A stretch of DNA of 64,000 bases, taken from contig BSQZ01000005.1 of the NCBI GenBank assembly GCA_033239005.1, positions 12,555,001-12,619,000 of the forward strand. Reading direction: 5' to 3'. This document shows positions 21,801-35,959 of this stretch, piece after piece; the first letter of the stretch is position 1; each line of letters begins with the position of its first letter. Both the position numbers and the translations under genes were made by a program. The DNA is from Lamellibrachia satsuma. Lineage: Eukaryota; Annelida; Polychaeta; Sabellida; Siboglinidae. Below the pieces are notes generated by a model. The model was not told the DNA's origin and searched no databases. It saw only the letters and a program-made list of their open reading frames with translations.

Positions 21801-24800
21801 ACAATAGACAGAGCCTTGGTTGTGTGTATCCACACAATAGACAGTGCCTTGGTTGTGTGTATCCACACAATAGACAGTGCCTTGGTTGTGTGTATCCACA
21901 CAATAGACAGTGCCTTGGTTGTGTGTATCCACACAATAGACAGTGCCTTGGTTGTGTTTATCCACACAATAGACAGTGCCTTGGTTGTGTTTATCCACAC
22001 AATAGACAGTGCCTTGGTTGTGTGTATCCACACAATAGACAGTGACTTGGTTGTGTGTATCCACACAATAGACAGTGCCTTGGTTGTGTGTATCCACACA
22101 ATAGACAGTGCCTTGGTTGTGTGTATCCACACAATAGACAGTGCCTTGGTTGTGTGTATCCACACAATAGACAGTGCCTTGGTTGTGTGTATCCACACAA
22201 TAGACAGTGCCTTGGTTGTGTTTATCCACACAATAGACAGTGCCTTGGTTGTGTATATCCACACAATAGACAGTGCCTTGGTTGTGTGTATCCACACAAT
22301 AGACTGTGTCTTGTTTGTGTATATCCACACAATAGACTTTGCCTTGGTTGTGTTTATCCACACAATAGACAGTGCCTTGGTTGTGTGTATCCACACAATA
22401 GACAGTGCCTTGGTTGTGTGTATCCACACAATAGACAGTGCCTTGGTTGTGTGTATCCACACAATAGACAGTGCCTTGGTTGTGTGTATCCACACAATAG
22501 ACAGTGCCTTGGTTGTGTGTATCCACACAATAGACAGTGCCTTGGTTGTGTGTATCCACACAATAGACAGTGCCTTGGTTGTGTGTATCCACACAATAGA
22601 CAGTGCCTTGGTTGTGTGTATCCACACAATAGACAGTGCCTTGGTTGTGTGTATCCACACAATAGACAGTGCCTTGGTTGTGTATATCCACACAATAGAC
22701 TTTGCCTTGGTTGTGTTTATCCACACAATAGACAGTGCCTTGGTTGTGTGTATCCACACAATAGACAGTGCATTGGTTGTGTGTATCCACACAATATACA
22801 GTGCCTTGGTTGTGTTCATCCACACAATAGACTGTGAATTGGTTGTGTGTATCCACACAATAGACAGTGCCTTGGTTGTGTGTATCCACACAATAGACAG
22901 TGCCTTGGTTGTGTTTATCCACACAATAGACAGTGCCTTGGTTGTGTGTATCCACACAATAGACAGTGCCTTGGTTGTGTGTATCCACACAATAGACAGT
23001 GCCTTGGTTGTGTGTATCCACACAATAGACAGTGCCTTGGTTGTGTGTATCCACACAATAGACAGTGCCTTGGTTGTGTGTATCCACACAATAGACAGTG
23101 CCTTGGTTGTGTGTATCCACACAATAGACAGTGCCTTGGTTGTGTGTATCCACACAATAGACAGTGCCTTGGTTGTGTGTATCCACACAATAGACAGTGC
23201 CTTGGTTGTGTATATCCACACAATAGACAGTGCCTTGGTTGTGTGTATCCACACAATAGACAGTGCCTTGGTTGTGTGTATCCACACAATAGACAGTGCC
23301 TTGGTTGTGTGTATCCACACAATAGACAGTGCCTTGGTTGTGTGTATCCACACAATAGACTGTGAATTGGTTGTGTGTATCCACACAATAGACTGTGCCT
23401 TGGTTGTGTGTATCCACTCAATAGACAGTGCCTTGGTTGTGTTTATCCACACAATAGACAGTGCCTTGGTTGTGTATATCCACACTATAGACAGTGCCTT
23501 GGTTGTGTGTATCCACACAATAGACAGTGCCTTGGTTGTGTGTATCCACACAATAGACAGTGCCTTGGTTGTGTGTATCCACACAATAGACAGTGCCTTG
23601 GTTGTGTGTATCCACACAATAGACAGTGCCTTGGTTGTGTGTATCCACACAATAGACAGTGCCTTGGTTGTGTGTATCCACACAATAGACAGTGCCTTGA
23701 TTTTGTTTATCCACACATTAGAGGGTGCCTTGGTTGTGTATATCCACACAATAGACAGTGCCTTGGTTGTGTGTATCCACACAATAGACAGTGCCTTGGT
23801 TGTGTGTATCCACACAATAGACAGTGCCTTGGTTGTGTGTATCCACACAATAGACAGTGCCTTGGTTGTGTGTATCCACACAATAGACAGTGCCTTGGTT
23901 GTGTGTATCCACACAATAGACAGTGCCTTGGTTGTGTGTATCCACACAATAGACAGTGCCTTGGTTGTGTGTATCCACACAATAGACAGTGCCTTGGTTG
24001 TGTGTATCCACACAATAGACAGTGCCTTGGTTGTGTGTATCCACACATTAGACAGTGCCTTGGTTTTTTTTATCCCCACACTAGAGGGTGCCTTGGTTGC
24101 GTGTATCCACACATTAGACAGTGCCTTGGTTGTGTGTATCCACACAATAGACAGTGCCTTGTTTGAGTGTATCCACACAATAGACAGTGCCTTGTTTGTG
24201 TGTATCCACACAATAGACAGTGCCTTGGTTGCGTGTATCCACACAATAGACAATTCCTTGGTTGTGTGTATCCACACAATAGACAGTGCCTTGGTTGTGT
24301 GTATCCACACAATAGACAGTGCCTTGATTGCGTGTATCCACACAATAGACAGTGCCTTGGTTGTGTTTATCCACACAATAGACAGTGCCTTGGTTGTGTA
24401 TATCCACACAATAGACAGTGCCTTGGTTGTGTGTATCCACACAATAGACAGTGCCTTGGTTGTGTGTATCCACACAATAGACAGTGCCTTGGTTGTGTGT
24501 ATCCACACAATAGACAGTGCCTTGGTTGTGTTTATCCACACAATAGACAGTGCCTTGGTTGTGTGTATCCACACAATAGACAGTGCCTTGGTTGTGTGTA
24601 TCCACACAATAGACAGTGCCTTGGTTGTGTGTATCCACACAATAGACAGTGCCTTGGTTGTGTGTATCCACACAATAGACAGTGCCTTGGTTGTGTGTAT
24701 CCACACAATAGACAGTGCCTTGGTTGTGTGTATCCACACAATAGACAGTGCCTTGGTTGTGTATATCCACACAATAGACAGTGCCTTGGTTGTGTGTATC

Positions 24801-27800
24801 CACACAATAGACAGTGCCTTGGTTGTGTGTATCCACACAATAGACAGTGCCTTGGTTGTGTGTATCCACACAATAGACTGTGTCTTGGTTGTGTGTATCC
24901 ACACAATAGACTATGTCTTGGTTGTGTATATCCACACGATAGACAGTGCCTTTGTTGTGTATATCCACACAATAGACTGTGCCTTTGTTGTGTGTATCCA
25001 CACAATAGAATGTGTCTTGGTTGTGTATATCCACACAATAGACAGTGCCTTGGTTGTGTGTATCCACACTATAGACTGTGTCTTGGTTGTGTTTATCCAC
25101 ACGATAGACAGTGCCTTGGTTGTGTATATCCACACAATAGACAGCGCATTGGTTGTGTGTATCCACACAATAGACACTGCCTTGGTTGTGTGTATCCACA
25201 CTATAGACAGTGCCTTGGTTGTGTGTATCCACACAATAGACAGTGCCTTGGTTGTGTGTATCCACACAATAGACAGTGCCTTGGTTGTGTGTATCCACAC
25301 AATAGACAGTGCCTTGGTTGTGTGTATCCACACAATAGCCACTGCCTTGGTTGTGTGTATCCACACAATAGACACTGCCTTGGTTGTGTATATCCACACT
25401 ATACACTGCCTTGGTTGTGTTTATCCACACAATAGACGGTGCTTTGGTTGTGTGTATCCACACAATAGACTGTGAATTGGTTGTGTGTATCCACACAATA
25501 GACTGTGCCTTGGTTGTGTGTATCCACGCAATAGACAGTGCCTTGGTTGTGTTTATCCACACAATAGACAGTGCCTTGGTTGTGTATATCCACACTATAG
25601 ACAGTGCCTTGGTTGTGTGTATCCACACAATAGACAGTGCCTTGGTTGTGTATATCCACACAATAGACAGTGCCTTGGTTGTGTGTATCCACACTATAGA
25701 CAGTGCCTTGGTTGTGTGTATCCACACAATAGACAGTGCCTTGGTTGTGTGTATCCACACAATAGACAGTGCCTTGGTTGTGTGTATCCACACAATAGAC
25801 AGTGCCTTGGTTGTGTGTATCCACACAATAGACAGTGCCTTGGTTGTGTGTATCCACACAATAGACAGTGCCTTGGTTGTGTGTATCCACACAATAGACA
25901 GTGCCTTGGTTGTGTGTATCCACACAATAGACAGTGCCTTGGTTGTGTATATCCACACAATAGACAGTGCCTTGGTTTTGTGTATCCACACAATAGACAG
26001 TGCCTTGGTTGTGTGTATCCACACAATAGACTGTGTCTTGGTTGTGTATATCCACACAATAGACTGTGCCTTGGTTGTGTTTATCCACACAATAGACAGT
26101 GCCTTGGTTGTGTGTATCCACACAATAGACAGTGCCTTGGTTGTGTGTATCCACACAATAGACAGTGCCTTGGTTGTGTGTATCCACACAATAGACAGTG
26201 CCTTGGTTGTGTATATCCACACAATAGAAGTGCCTTGGTTGTGTGTATCCACACAATAGACAGTGCCTTGGTTGTGTGTATCCACACAATAGACAGTGCC
26301 TTGGTTGTGTGTATCCACACAATAGACTGTGCCTTGGTTGTGTGTATCCACACAATAGACAGTGCCTTGGTTGTGTGTATCCACACAATAGACAGTGCCT
26401 TGGTTGTGTGTATCCACACAATAGACAGTGCCTTGGTTGTGTGTATCCACACAATAGACAGCGCCTTGGTTGTGTGTATCCACACAATAGACAGTGCCTT
26501 GTTTGAGTGTATCCACACAATAGACAGTGCCTTGTTTGTGTGTATCCACACACTAGACAGTGCCTTGGTTGTGTGTATCCACACAATAGACAGTGCCTTG
26601 GTTGTGTGTATCCACACAATAGACAGCGCCTTGGTTGTGTGTATCCACACAATAGACAGTGCCTTGGTTGTGTGTATCCACACAATAGACAGTGCCTTGG
26701 TTGTGTGTATCCACACAATAGACAGTGCCTTTGTTGTGTGTATCCACACAATAGACAGTGCCTTGGTTGTGTGTATCCACACAATAGACAGTGCCTTGGT
26801 TGTGTGTATCCACACAATAGACAGTGCCTTGGTTGTGTGTATCCACACAATAGACAGTGCCTTGGTTGTGTGTATCCACACAATAGACAGTGCCTTGGTT
26901 GTGTGTATCCACACAATAGACAGTGCCTTGGTTGTGTGTATCCACACAATAGACAGTGCCTTGGTTGTGTGTATCCACACACTAGACAGTGCCTTGGTTG
27001 TGTGTATCCACACACTAGACAGTGCCTTGGTTGTGTGTATCCACACAATAGACTGTGCCTTGGTTGTGTGTATCCACGCAATAGACAGTGCCTTGGTTGT
27101 GTTTATCCACACAATAGACAGTGCCTTGGTTGTGTATATCCACACTATAGACAGTGCCTTGTTTGTGTGTATCCACACAATAGACAGTGCCTTGGTTGTG
27201 TATATCCACACAATAGACAGTGCCTTGGTTTTGTGTATCCACACAATAGACAGTGCCTTGGTTGTGTGTATCCACACAATAGACTGCGTCTTGGTTGCGT
27301 GTATCCACACAATAGACAGTGCCTTGGTTGTGTGTATCCACACACTAGACAGTGCCTTGGTTGTGTGTATCCACACAATAGACTGTGCCTTTGTTGTGTG
27401 TATCCACACAATAGACAGTGCCTTGGTTGTGTGTATCCACACAATAGACAGTGCCTTGGTTGTGTGTATCCACACAATAGACAGTGCCTTGGTTGTGTGT
27501 ATCCACACAATAGACAGTGCCTTGGTTGTGTGTATCCACACAATAGATAGTGCCTTGGTTGTGTATATCCACACAATAGATAGTGCCTTGGTTGTGTATA
27601 TCCACACAATAGACAGTGCCTTGGTTGTGTGTATCCACACACTAGACAGTGCCTTGGTTGTGTGTATCCACACAATAGACAGTGCCTTGGTTGTGTGTAT
27701 CCACACAATAGACAGTGCCTTGGTTGTGTGTATCCACACAATAGACAGTGCCTTGGTTGTGTGTATCCACACACTAGACAGTGCCTTGGTTGTGTGTATC

Positions 27801-30800
27801 CACACAATAGACAGTGCCTTGGTTGTGTGTATCCACACAATAGACAGTGCCTTGGTTGTGTGTATCCACACACTAGACAGTGCCTTGGTTGTGTGTATCC
27901 ACACAATAGACAGTGCCTTGGTTGTGTGTATCCACACAATAGACAGTGCCTTGGTTGTGTGTATCCACACAATAGACAGTGCCTTGGTTGTGTGTATCCA
28001 CACAATAGACAGTGCCTTGATTGTGTGTATCCACACAATAGACAGTGCCTTGGTTGTGTGTATCCACACACTAGACAGTGCCTTGGTTGTGTGTATCCAC
28101 ACAATAGACAGTGCCTTGGTTGTGTGTATCCACACACTAGACAGTTCCTTGGTTGTGTGTATCCACACAATAGACAGTGCCTTGGTTGTGTGTATCCACA
28201 CACTAGACAGTGCCTTGGTTGTGTGTATCCACACAATAGACAGTGTCTTTGTTGTGTGTATCCACACACTAGACAGTGCCTTGGTTGTGTGTATCCACAC
28301 AATAGACAGTGCCTTGGTTGTGTGTATCCACACAATAGACAGTGCCTTGGTTGTGTGTATCCACACAATAGACTGTGCCTTTGTTGTGTGTATCCACACA
28401 ATAGACAGTGCCTTGTTTGAGTGTATCCACACAATAGACAGTGCCTTGTTTGTGTGTATCCACACACTAGACAGTGCCTTGGTTGTGTGTATCCACACAA
28501 TAGACAGTGCCTTGGTTGTGTGTATCCACACAATAGACAGTGCCTTGGTTGTGTGTATCCACACAATAGACAGTGCCTTGGTTGTGTGTATCCACACAAT
28601 AGACAGTGCCTTGATTGTGTGTATCCACACACTAGACAGTGCCTTGGTTGTGTGTATCCACACACTAGACAGTGCCTTGGTTGTGTGTATCCACACAATA
28701 GACAGTGCCTTGGTTGTGTGTATCCACACAATAGACAGTGCCTTGGTTGTGTGTATCCACACAATAGACAGTGCCTTGGTTGTGTGTATCCACACACTAG
28801 AGAGTGCCTTGGTTGTGTGTATCCACACAATAGACAGTGCCTTGGTTGTGTGTATCCACACCCCAGACAGTGCCTTGGTTGTGTGTATCCACACAATAGA
28901 CAGTGCCTTGGTTGTGTGTATCCACACAATAGACAGTGCCTTGGTTGTGTGTATCCACACAATAGACAGTGCCTTGGTTGTGTGTATCCACACAATAGAC
29001 AGTGCCTTGGTTGTGTGTATCCACACAATAGACAGTGCCTTGGTTGTGTGTATCCACACAATAGACAGTGCCTTGGTTGTGTGTATCCACACAATAGACA
29101 GTGCCTTGGTTGTGTTTATCCACACTATAGACAGTGCCTTGGTTGTGTGTATCCACACTATAGACAGTGCCTTGGTTGTGTGTATCCACACTATAGACAG
29201 TGCCTTGGTTGTGTTTATCCACACAATAGACTGTGTCTTGGTTGTGTATATCCACACAATAGACATTGCCTTGGTTGTGTGTATCCACACAATAGACAGT
29301 GCCTTGGTTGTGTGTATCCACACAATAGACAGTGCCTTGGTTGTGTGTATCCACACAATAGACTGTGCCTTTGTTGTGTGTATCCACACAATAGACAGTG
29401 CCTTGTTTGAGTGTATCCACACAATAGACAGTGCCTTGTTTGTGTGTATCCACACACTAGACAGTACCTTGGTTGTGTGAATGCACACAATAGAGAGTGC
29501 CTTGGTTGTGTGTATCCAAACAATAGACAGTGCCTTGGTTGTGTGTATCCATACAATAGACAATGCCTTGGTTTTGTGTATTCACACACCAGACAGTGCC
29601 TTGATTGTGTGTATCCACACACTAGACAGTGCCTTGGTTGTGTGTATCCACACACCAGACAGTGCCTTGGTTGTGTGTATCCACACAATAGACAGTGCCT
29701 TGGTTGTGTGTATCCATACAATAGACAGTGCCTTGGTTGTGTGTATTCACACAATAGACAGTGCCTTGGTTGTGTGTATCCACACAATAGACAGTGCCTT
29801 GGTTGTGTGTATCCACACAATAGACAGTGCCTTGGTTGTGTGTATCCACACCCCAGACAGTGCCTTGATTGTGTGTATCCACACAATAGAAAGTGCCTTG
29901 GTTGTGTGTATCCACACAATAGATAGTGCCTTGGTTGTGTGTATTCACACACCAGACAGTGCCTTGATTGTGTGTATCCACACAATAGACAGTGCCTTGG
30001 TTGCGTGTATCCACACAATAGACAGTGCCTTGGTTGTGTGTATCCACACAATAGACAGTGCCTTGGTTGTGTGTATCCACACAATAGACAGTGCCTTGGT
30101 TTTGTTTATCCACACGCTAGAGGGTGCCTTGGTTGTGTGTATCCACACAATAGACAGTGCCTTGGTTGTGTGTATCCACACATTAGACAGTGCCTTGGTT
30201 TTGTTTATCCACACACTAGAGGGTGCCTTGGTTGCGTGTATCCACACATTAGACAGTGCATTTTTTGTGTGTATCCACACAATAGACAGTGCCTTGGTTG
30301 TGTGTATCCACACAATAGACAGTGCCTTGGTTGTGTGTATCCACACAATAGACAGTGCCTTGGTTGTGTGTATCCACACAATAGACAGTGCCTTGGTTGT
30401 GTGTATCCACACACTAGACAGTGCCTTGGTTGTGTGTATCCACACAATAGACTGTGCCTTTGTTGTGTGTATCCACACAATAGACTGTGCCTTTGTTGTG
30501 TGTATCCACACACTAGACAGTGCCTTGGTTGTGTGTATCCACACAATAGACAGTGCCTTTGTTGTGTGTATCCACACACTAGACAGTGCCTTGGTTGTGT
30601 GTATCCACACACTAGACAGTGTCTTGGTTGTGTGTATCCACACACTAGACAGTGCCTTGGTTGTGTGTATCCACACAATAGACTGTGCCTTTGTTGTGTG
30701 TATCCACACACTAGACAGTTCCTTGGTTGTGTGAATCCACACACTAGACAGTGCCTTGGTTGTGTGTATCCACACAATAGACAGTTCCTTGATTGTGTGT

Positions 30801-31380
30801 ATCCACACACTAGACAGTGCCTTGGTTGTGTGTATCCACACAATAGACAGTGCCTTGGTTGTGTTTATCCACACAATAGACAGTGCCTTGGTTGTGTGTA
30901 TCCACACACTAGACAGTGCCTTGGTTGTGTGTATCCACACACTAGACAGTGCCTTGGTTGTGTGTATCCACACAATAGACTGTGCCTTTGTTGTGTGTAT
31001 CCACACAATAGACAGTTCCTTGGTTGTGTGTATCCACACACTAGACAGTTCCTTGGTTGTGTGTATCCACACACTAGACAGTGCCTTGGTTGTGTGTATC
31101 CACACAATAGACAGTGTCTTTGTTGTGTGTATCCACACACTAGACAGTGCCTTGGTTGTGTGTATCCACACAATAGACAGTGCCTTGGTTGTGTGTATCC
31201 ACACACTAGACAGTGCCTTGGTTGTGTGTATCCACACAATAGACAGTGCCTTGGTTGTGTGTATCCACACAATAGACTGTGCCTTTGTTGTGTGTATCCA
31301 CACACTAGACTGTGCCTTTGTTGTGTGTATCCACACAATAGACAATTCCTTGGTTGTGTGTATCCCCACACTAGACAGTG
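15810..31380. repeat. Giant 33-bp satellite array, about 470 units
   Basis: An uninterrupted 15.6-kb head-to-tail array. The commonest unit contains TGTGTGTATCCACACAATAG then ACAGTGCCTTGGT. Each unit carries an inverted repeat TGTGTG-TATC-CACACA. Variants are mostly substitutions (CACTAGACAG, CACCAGACAG, GTATATCC, GTTTATCC); indels are rare (for example near 25395 and 26227). The centre (about 18.8-26.5 kb) is nearly uniform with CAATAGACAG, while both ends are rich in CACTAG variants and share longer blocks. A T-run variant with TATCCCCACACTAGAGGGTG recurs near 17.1, 18.7 and 24.1 kb. Since 33 is divisible by three and units lack stops, five of six frames stay open for hundreds to thousands of codons. 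I do not regard these as genes. Confidence 0.98.
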
Positions 31381-31511
31381 CACATCGTAATTTTAGACTC
31401 GAAACTCAAAGACAAAGGCCTTGAACTGACATAGCCATAGCTTAGGCTTAGCCTTAGGTCAATAATAGGTGAAGTCTGAAGATTATTTTTATTTATACAG
31501 GCTCAGTCTGT

Positions 31512-31555
31512 ACTGTCAGTTTATGTTTATTTCTTGCGAGTACTTTATCAAAACA

Positions 31556-31647
<92 letters not shown>

Positions 31648-31697
31648 CTGTTTCTGTTCTGATAAAGTACTGCAAGAAATAAGCATAAACTGCCAGT
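31512..31697. repeat. Large palindrome with a (TA)n centre
   Basis: The left arm (31512-31560, with TTTATTTCTTGCGAGTACTT) is an imperfect reverse complement of the right arm (31644-31697, with AAGTACTGCAAGAAATAAGC). About 85 bp of (TA)n lies between. The whole can extrude as one cruciform of roughly 90 bp per side. It begins about 130 bp after the satellite ends. Confidence 0.88.
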
Positions 31698-31804
31698 TAT
31701 ATTCTGTGAAATCTTCATTTTATTCTGCCCTGTATCAGTTGCCTAATTCGTTCTCGATCAACATACTTGTTCTATAGTTGGGTGTCCTAACTACGGCCTG
31801 GGAA

Positions 31805-32087
31805 CCCTTATGAAAATATACCATGGTATACTATGGCATTACATGATATTACATAGTGAACCATGACCTTTAATGGTAAACTGTGGTATACCATGGTTTA
31901 CCTGTTTGAAAACAACATGGTATTTTTTATCCTGGCTTCCCTGTTTCAAAGCACCATGGATTACCATGGTTTACATGGTTTCCATGGTATACCTTGGTAT
32001 ACCTTGGTATTTTACCATGATTCACCATAGTTTACCTGTTTCAAAACACCATGGTATACCATGGCATTTGCCATATTTTCATAAGGG
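31805..32087. mobile_element. MITE with perfect 15-bp terminal inverted repeats
   Basis: The element begins CCCTTATGAAAATAT (31805-31819) and ends with its exact reverse complement (32073-32087). The 283-bp interior is made of palindromic submotifs such as ACCATGGTATACC and ACCATGGTTTAC. It has no coding capacity. A target-site duplication is not clear: at most AA on both sides. The superfamily cannot be assigned from this. Confidence 0.8.
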
Positions 32088-32101
32088 AATCGCCCAATTC
32101 C

Positions 32102-32230
32102 ATGGCACAATTTAAACGTGATATAAAGCGAGTCATCCAGGAATGGTTCCGAACTGCCTCTGTCTCTGATCGGGATGGTGGTGAGAAGCGCCGAATGGAC
32201 CGAGCACGGGATCAGCAGGATTTAGCAGGA
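32102..32230 (+). other. Possible small exon, unrecognised
   Basis: Directly after the MITE a charged open stretch starts MAQFKRDIKRVIQEWFRTAS and ends in front of a donor-like GTAAGC at 32231, in phase 0. It may be a host exon or part of a decayed element. No partner exon is evident nearby. Confidence 0.2.
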
Positions 32231-32236
32231 GTAAGC

Positions 32237-33130
32237 AATTGAAATGAATGTATTTGAATACATTCATTTATGTACAAGTCATTTATTAAATATTATCATA
32301 TAATAAATTACATATATCCACATACGAATACATATATCAACCTCAAAACATTGTGATAAATTTTTAACAATATATGTATAAGAATAAGATAATATACTTT
32401 TATTGAAAGTAATGACATGCCGCTTTGGTGCTACTGCATTGATCAGGAAGAATCGCTGTGCTTGTGTAGAGGTTGGTATATGGAGGTTTGTTTAATTTAT
32501 TAAATTTAATATTTATTATTATCTCTTACTTGTAGCAATCAACTAAATCCACTGACACCATGACAATGTCGCTATCATGAGAGCCACCATTAAAGGAATT
32601 ACAAAGTTAAATCCATGTACATATTGGAAAAGAGTGTGTACTTTCAGTATAAAATGATTTTGAAGTTGAGTCCTTTCAGTGTAAAAAAAATTCTATACAT
32701 TGTTTATTTTAAAATGAACCTTTTTATGCCATACGATGCGCACCAGAATTAGGTATTATGCTTATATTGTGTAGGTATTCGGGAAGGTTTCTGTTGACAT
32801 ATTAGTGATAACAGTTTAATTGTTGTCATTTAACGATATCGTCAACTTTTATTTAGCAGTTTGACACTTTTTAGCAATGGATAGAATTGTGTGCATTATA
32901 TACTGACTGTTTGTTATCATTCTTGTAGCCCACTTCTGTAGTTTTGTCATTATGTATACCAGTTACAATAATTGATATGGGGAGGGATTAGCAACAATGT
33001 TAATAGGTTTAATAAAATACATTGTGGAAGGTATCTTATTAAAACTTTGCAACTTATATTGATTAATACATTTTATATGTCTTTGTTGTGACTATATCAA
33101 TCTACATTGGACTTGGGTGTTGTCATTCTG
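32237..33130. other. AT-rich, no gene recognised
   Basis: Low-GC sequence without domains, tandem repeats or convincing splice signals. Confidence 0.4.
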
Positions 33131-33896
<766 letters not shown>

Positions 33897-34074
33897 TATG
33901 CATATATATGTATACATACACACATTTATAAAAGTTGGCATAGTCGGCCAATGAGTGGATGCCGATGTTGGACCGATAGGTGTGCCACCTTCCACCCGAT
34001 GGACAAAACCTACATCGGCCCGCAGGAGGACGCCGATGCGGACCGATAAGTTTGCCGCCCTCAATCCGCTGTAT

Positions 34075-35240
34075 GTGTGCCGGCTGAGTAGGGCAACTTG
34101 CTGTGTTATGTTGTTCAGGAAGGATTGTATCCAGCTCAGGGTCTTGTTACGTACTCCGCAGTATTGCAGCTTGTGCAGTATTGGTGTGGAACTTTGTCAA
34201 AGGCCTTGGAGAAGTCAGGCAGAATTACATCTACCTGATCCCCCAAGGCCACGTTTTAGGCGATATCGTGTACTGTGGCTAGGAGTTGAGTTTCACATGA
34301 GCGCTTTTTCATTAATCCGTGTTGGGCATCAGTTAGGATGTGGTGGAGATCAAAGTGTTTCATCACACTGTTGTGTATGATGCGTTCCTGGACCTTGCAA
34401 GTGATTGAAGTCAGTGAGATTAGTCGGCTTGTGTTTGTCTCCTTTCTTAAAGACGGGGACCATCCTCGGTTCTTCGCAATCAGATGGCACCTAGCCAGCA
34501 TCCAGGGACCTTGGAAAGATTTTTGTCAAGACTGGAGATAGTTCCTTTGCACTAGTCTTCAGGATATAGGCTGATATTGAGTCTGGTCCAGTGGCGTTGT
34601 TCGGCCGGAGGTTCTGGAGAAGCTTGAGAACTCCTTTTTCGCTGACCTCTGTGTCGTCCATGTTGGGGTATGGGCTCGAGTCGTCATTGAAGACAGACTT
34701 GAATTGGGTGTTTAGTATTTCGGCTTTGCTGGTACTGTCGCTTTTCAGGAAACCGCCCGGCTTTTCAGTGTTGATTCTTGACGCTTGTTCTTGATGTACG
34801 ACCAGAATTTCTTCGCGTTGGAATTGAAGTCTTCACTGATTATGTTTTCGAGGTAAATTTTGCCCGCTTGTTTGATGTCGTACTCCTCTTCGGCTTGTAG
34901 GCGCTTGTAGCGGTCGATGTCTCTTTTCTTCCCTGTCTTCCTTGCCTTCTTGTGGGCTCTCTGCTTTCTCCTGATGGCCTTCCGGATGGAGGTGCTTATC
35001 CAGGGGTTGATGTACCGTGCTGCCGTGGCTTTGGAAGGGACTCGCTTCTCACCGATGCTAAGAACTGTTTCCCTTAAGTCTGCCCAGAGCTGATCTATGG
35101 ACGTGCTTGGTGTATCGTCTGATCTATGGACGTGTTTGGTGTATCGTCTGCTGCAAAGGCATCTGCTTATTCTTGCAAGTCCTGTCTGATGGCGTCTACA
35201 TCGGCTTGTTTCCAGAGGAACAGTTTTCGTCGTGGACTGT
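34075..35240 (-). mobile_element. Non-LTR retrotransposon relic, second family
   Basis: On the - strand, from 35240 downward, a basic linker reads INPWISTSIRKAIRRKQRAH and YKRLQAEEEYDIKQAGKIYL. Reverse transcriptase motifs follow: LISLTSITCKVQERIIHNSV, HILTDAQHGLMKKRSCETQL (about 34500-34256), then VILPDFSKAFDKVPH near 34200. Frameshifts and stops break the frame. The protein differs from the CR1-like family that dominates the window. A 29-bp tandem duplication sits at about 35090-35150. Confidence 0.8.
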
Positions 35241-35469
35241 TAGAGTCTTTAAAATTGTACTAGCAAAAAAATGTAATCTTTTTATTGTTAAATATACAAC
35301 AAACACCTATGTGTGTTTATTTATTTTTGCTTGTGAGGTCACTTGTGTTATTGAACTTCATTGTAGTATGTAAGTTTTATATGTATCTATGTTCAATGTT
35401 TTTTACATGTCGTTGCAAATCACTTGAGTCATGTCTGTCCAAAATGTCCTTATTCTTGTGAGTGGGCTA

Positions 35470-35955
35470 CATACTGATAGTCCATGGACAGATAGGGACC
35501 CCCCAGTAATTTACGCCACAATGTTTTTAAGAAGCTTATAACATGCACATTTGAAATTCAGTTGTTTGTCTCATGGGAGTTGCTGCAATTGTGTTTTTTG
35601 GTGGTTTAATAAAACCAGTGTCAATAGCAAAGCTTGAAAGTAAGAACAGGGGTAGGGATAGATAGTAGTCCATTTTATCAACATATATCTGCTGACCATA
35701 GCAAATGAGGTGTCATTGAAAAGGTATTTAAATGCACTTTCCAACATATAATTATACAAGAATGACGTCATTATGACATCATTCCTGAGCTATGTTATAG
35801 AAATACTCAACATTTAGTCCACATGCCAGATAGGGGAACCCCTTCAACGGAGACCCACCTTGGGAACTTGTGCCACAATGTTTTTTTAAGAAGCTTATAG
35901 CATACACATTAGAAATTCAGTTGTTTACCACCTGGGAATTGCTGCAATTGTGTAT
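35470..35955. repeat. Diverged direct repeat pair
   Basis: Two copies of about 130 bp (about 35470-35605 and 35815-35955) share GCCACAATGTTTTTAAGAAG and GAAATTCAGTTGTTT, 340-350 bp apart. They look like two tandem units of a longer dispersed repeat. Confidence 0.75.
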
Positions 35956-35959
35956 GTGT

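Noticed and set aside
15810..31380. Very long open reading frames (up to about 2,000 codons) encoding 11-residue repeats such as CVYPHNRQCLG or ALSIVWIHTTK
   Set aside because: A 33-bp unit without stops leaves several frames open on both strands at once. No promoter, splice pattern or codon-position bias singles out one frame.
15810..31380. CRISPR-like array of regular repeats
   Set aside because: Units are contiguous with no unique spacers, and the sequence is eukaryotic.
15810..31380. Clusters of DnaA-box-like TTATCCACA within the satellite
   Set aside because: They are a by-product of the unit variant GTTTATCCACACA in a nuclear animal genome; there are no other bacterial origin features.
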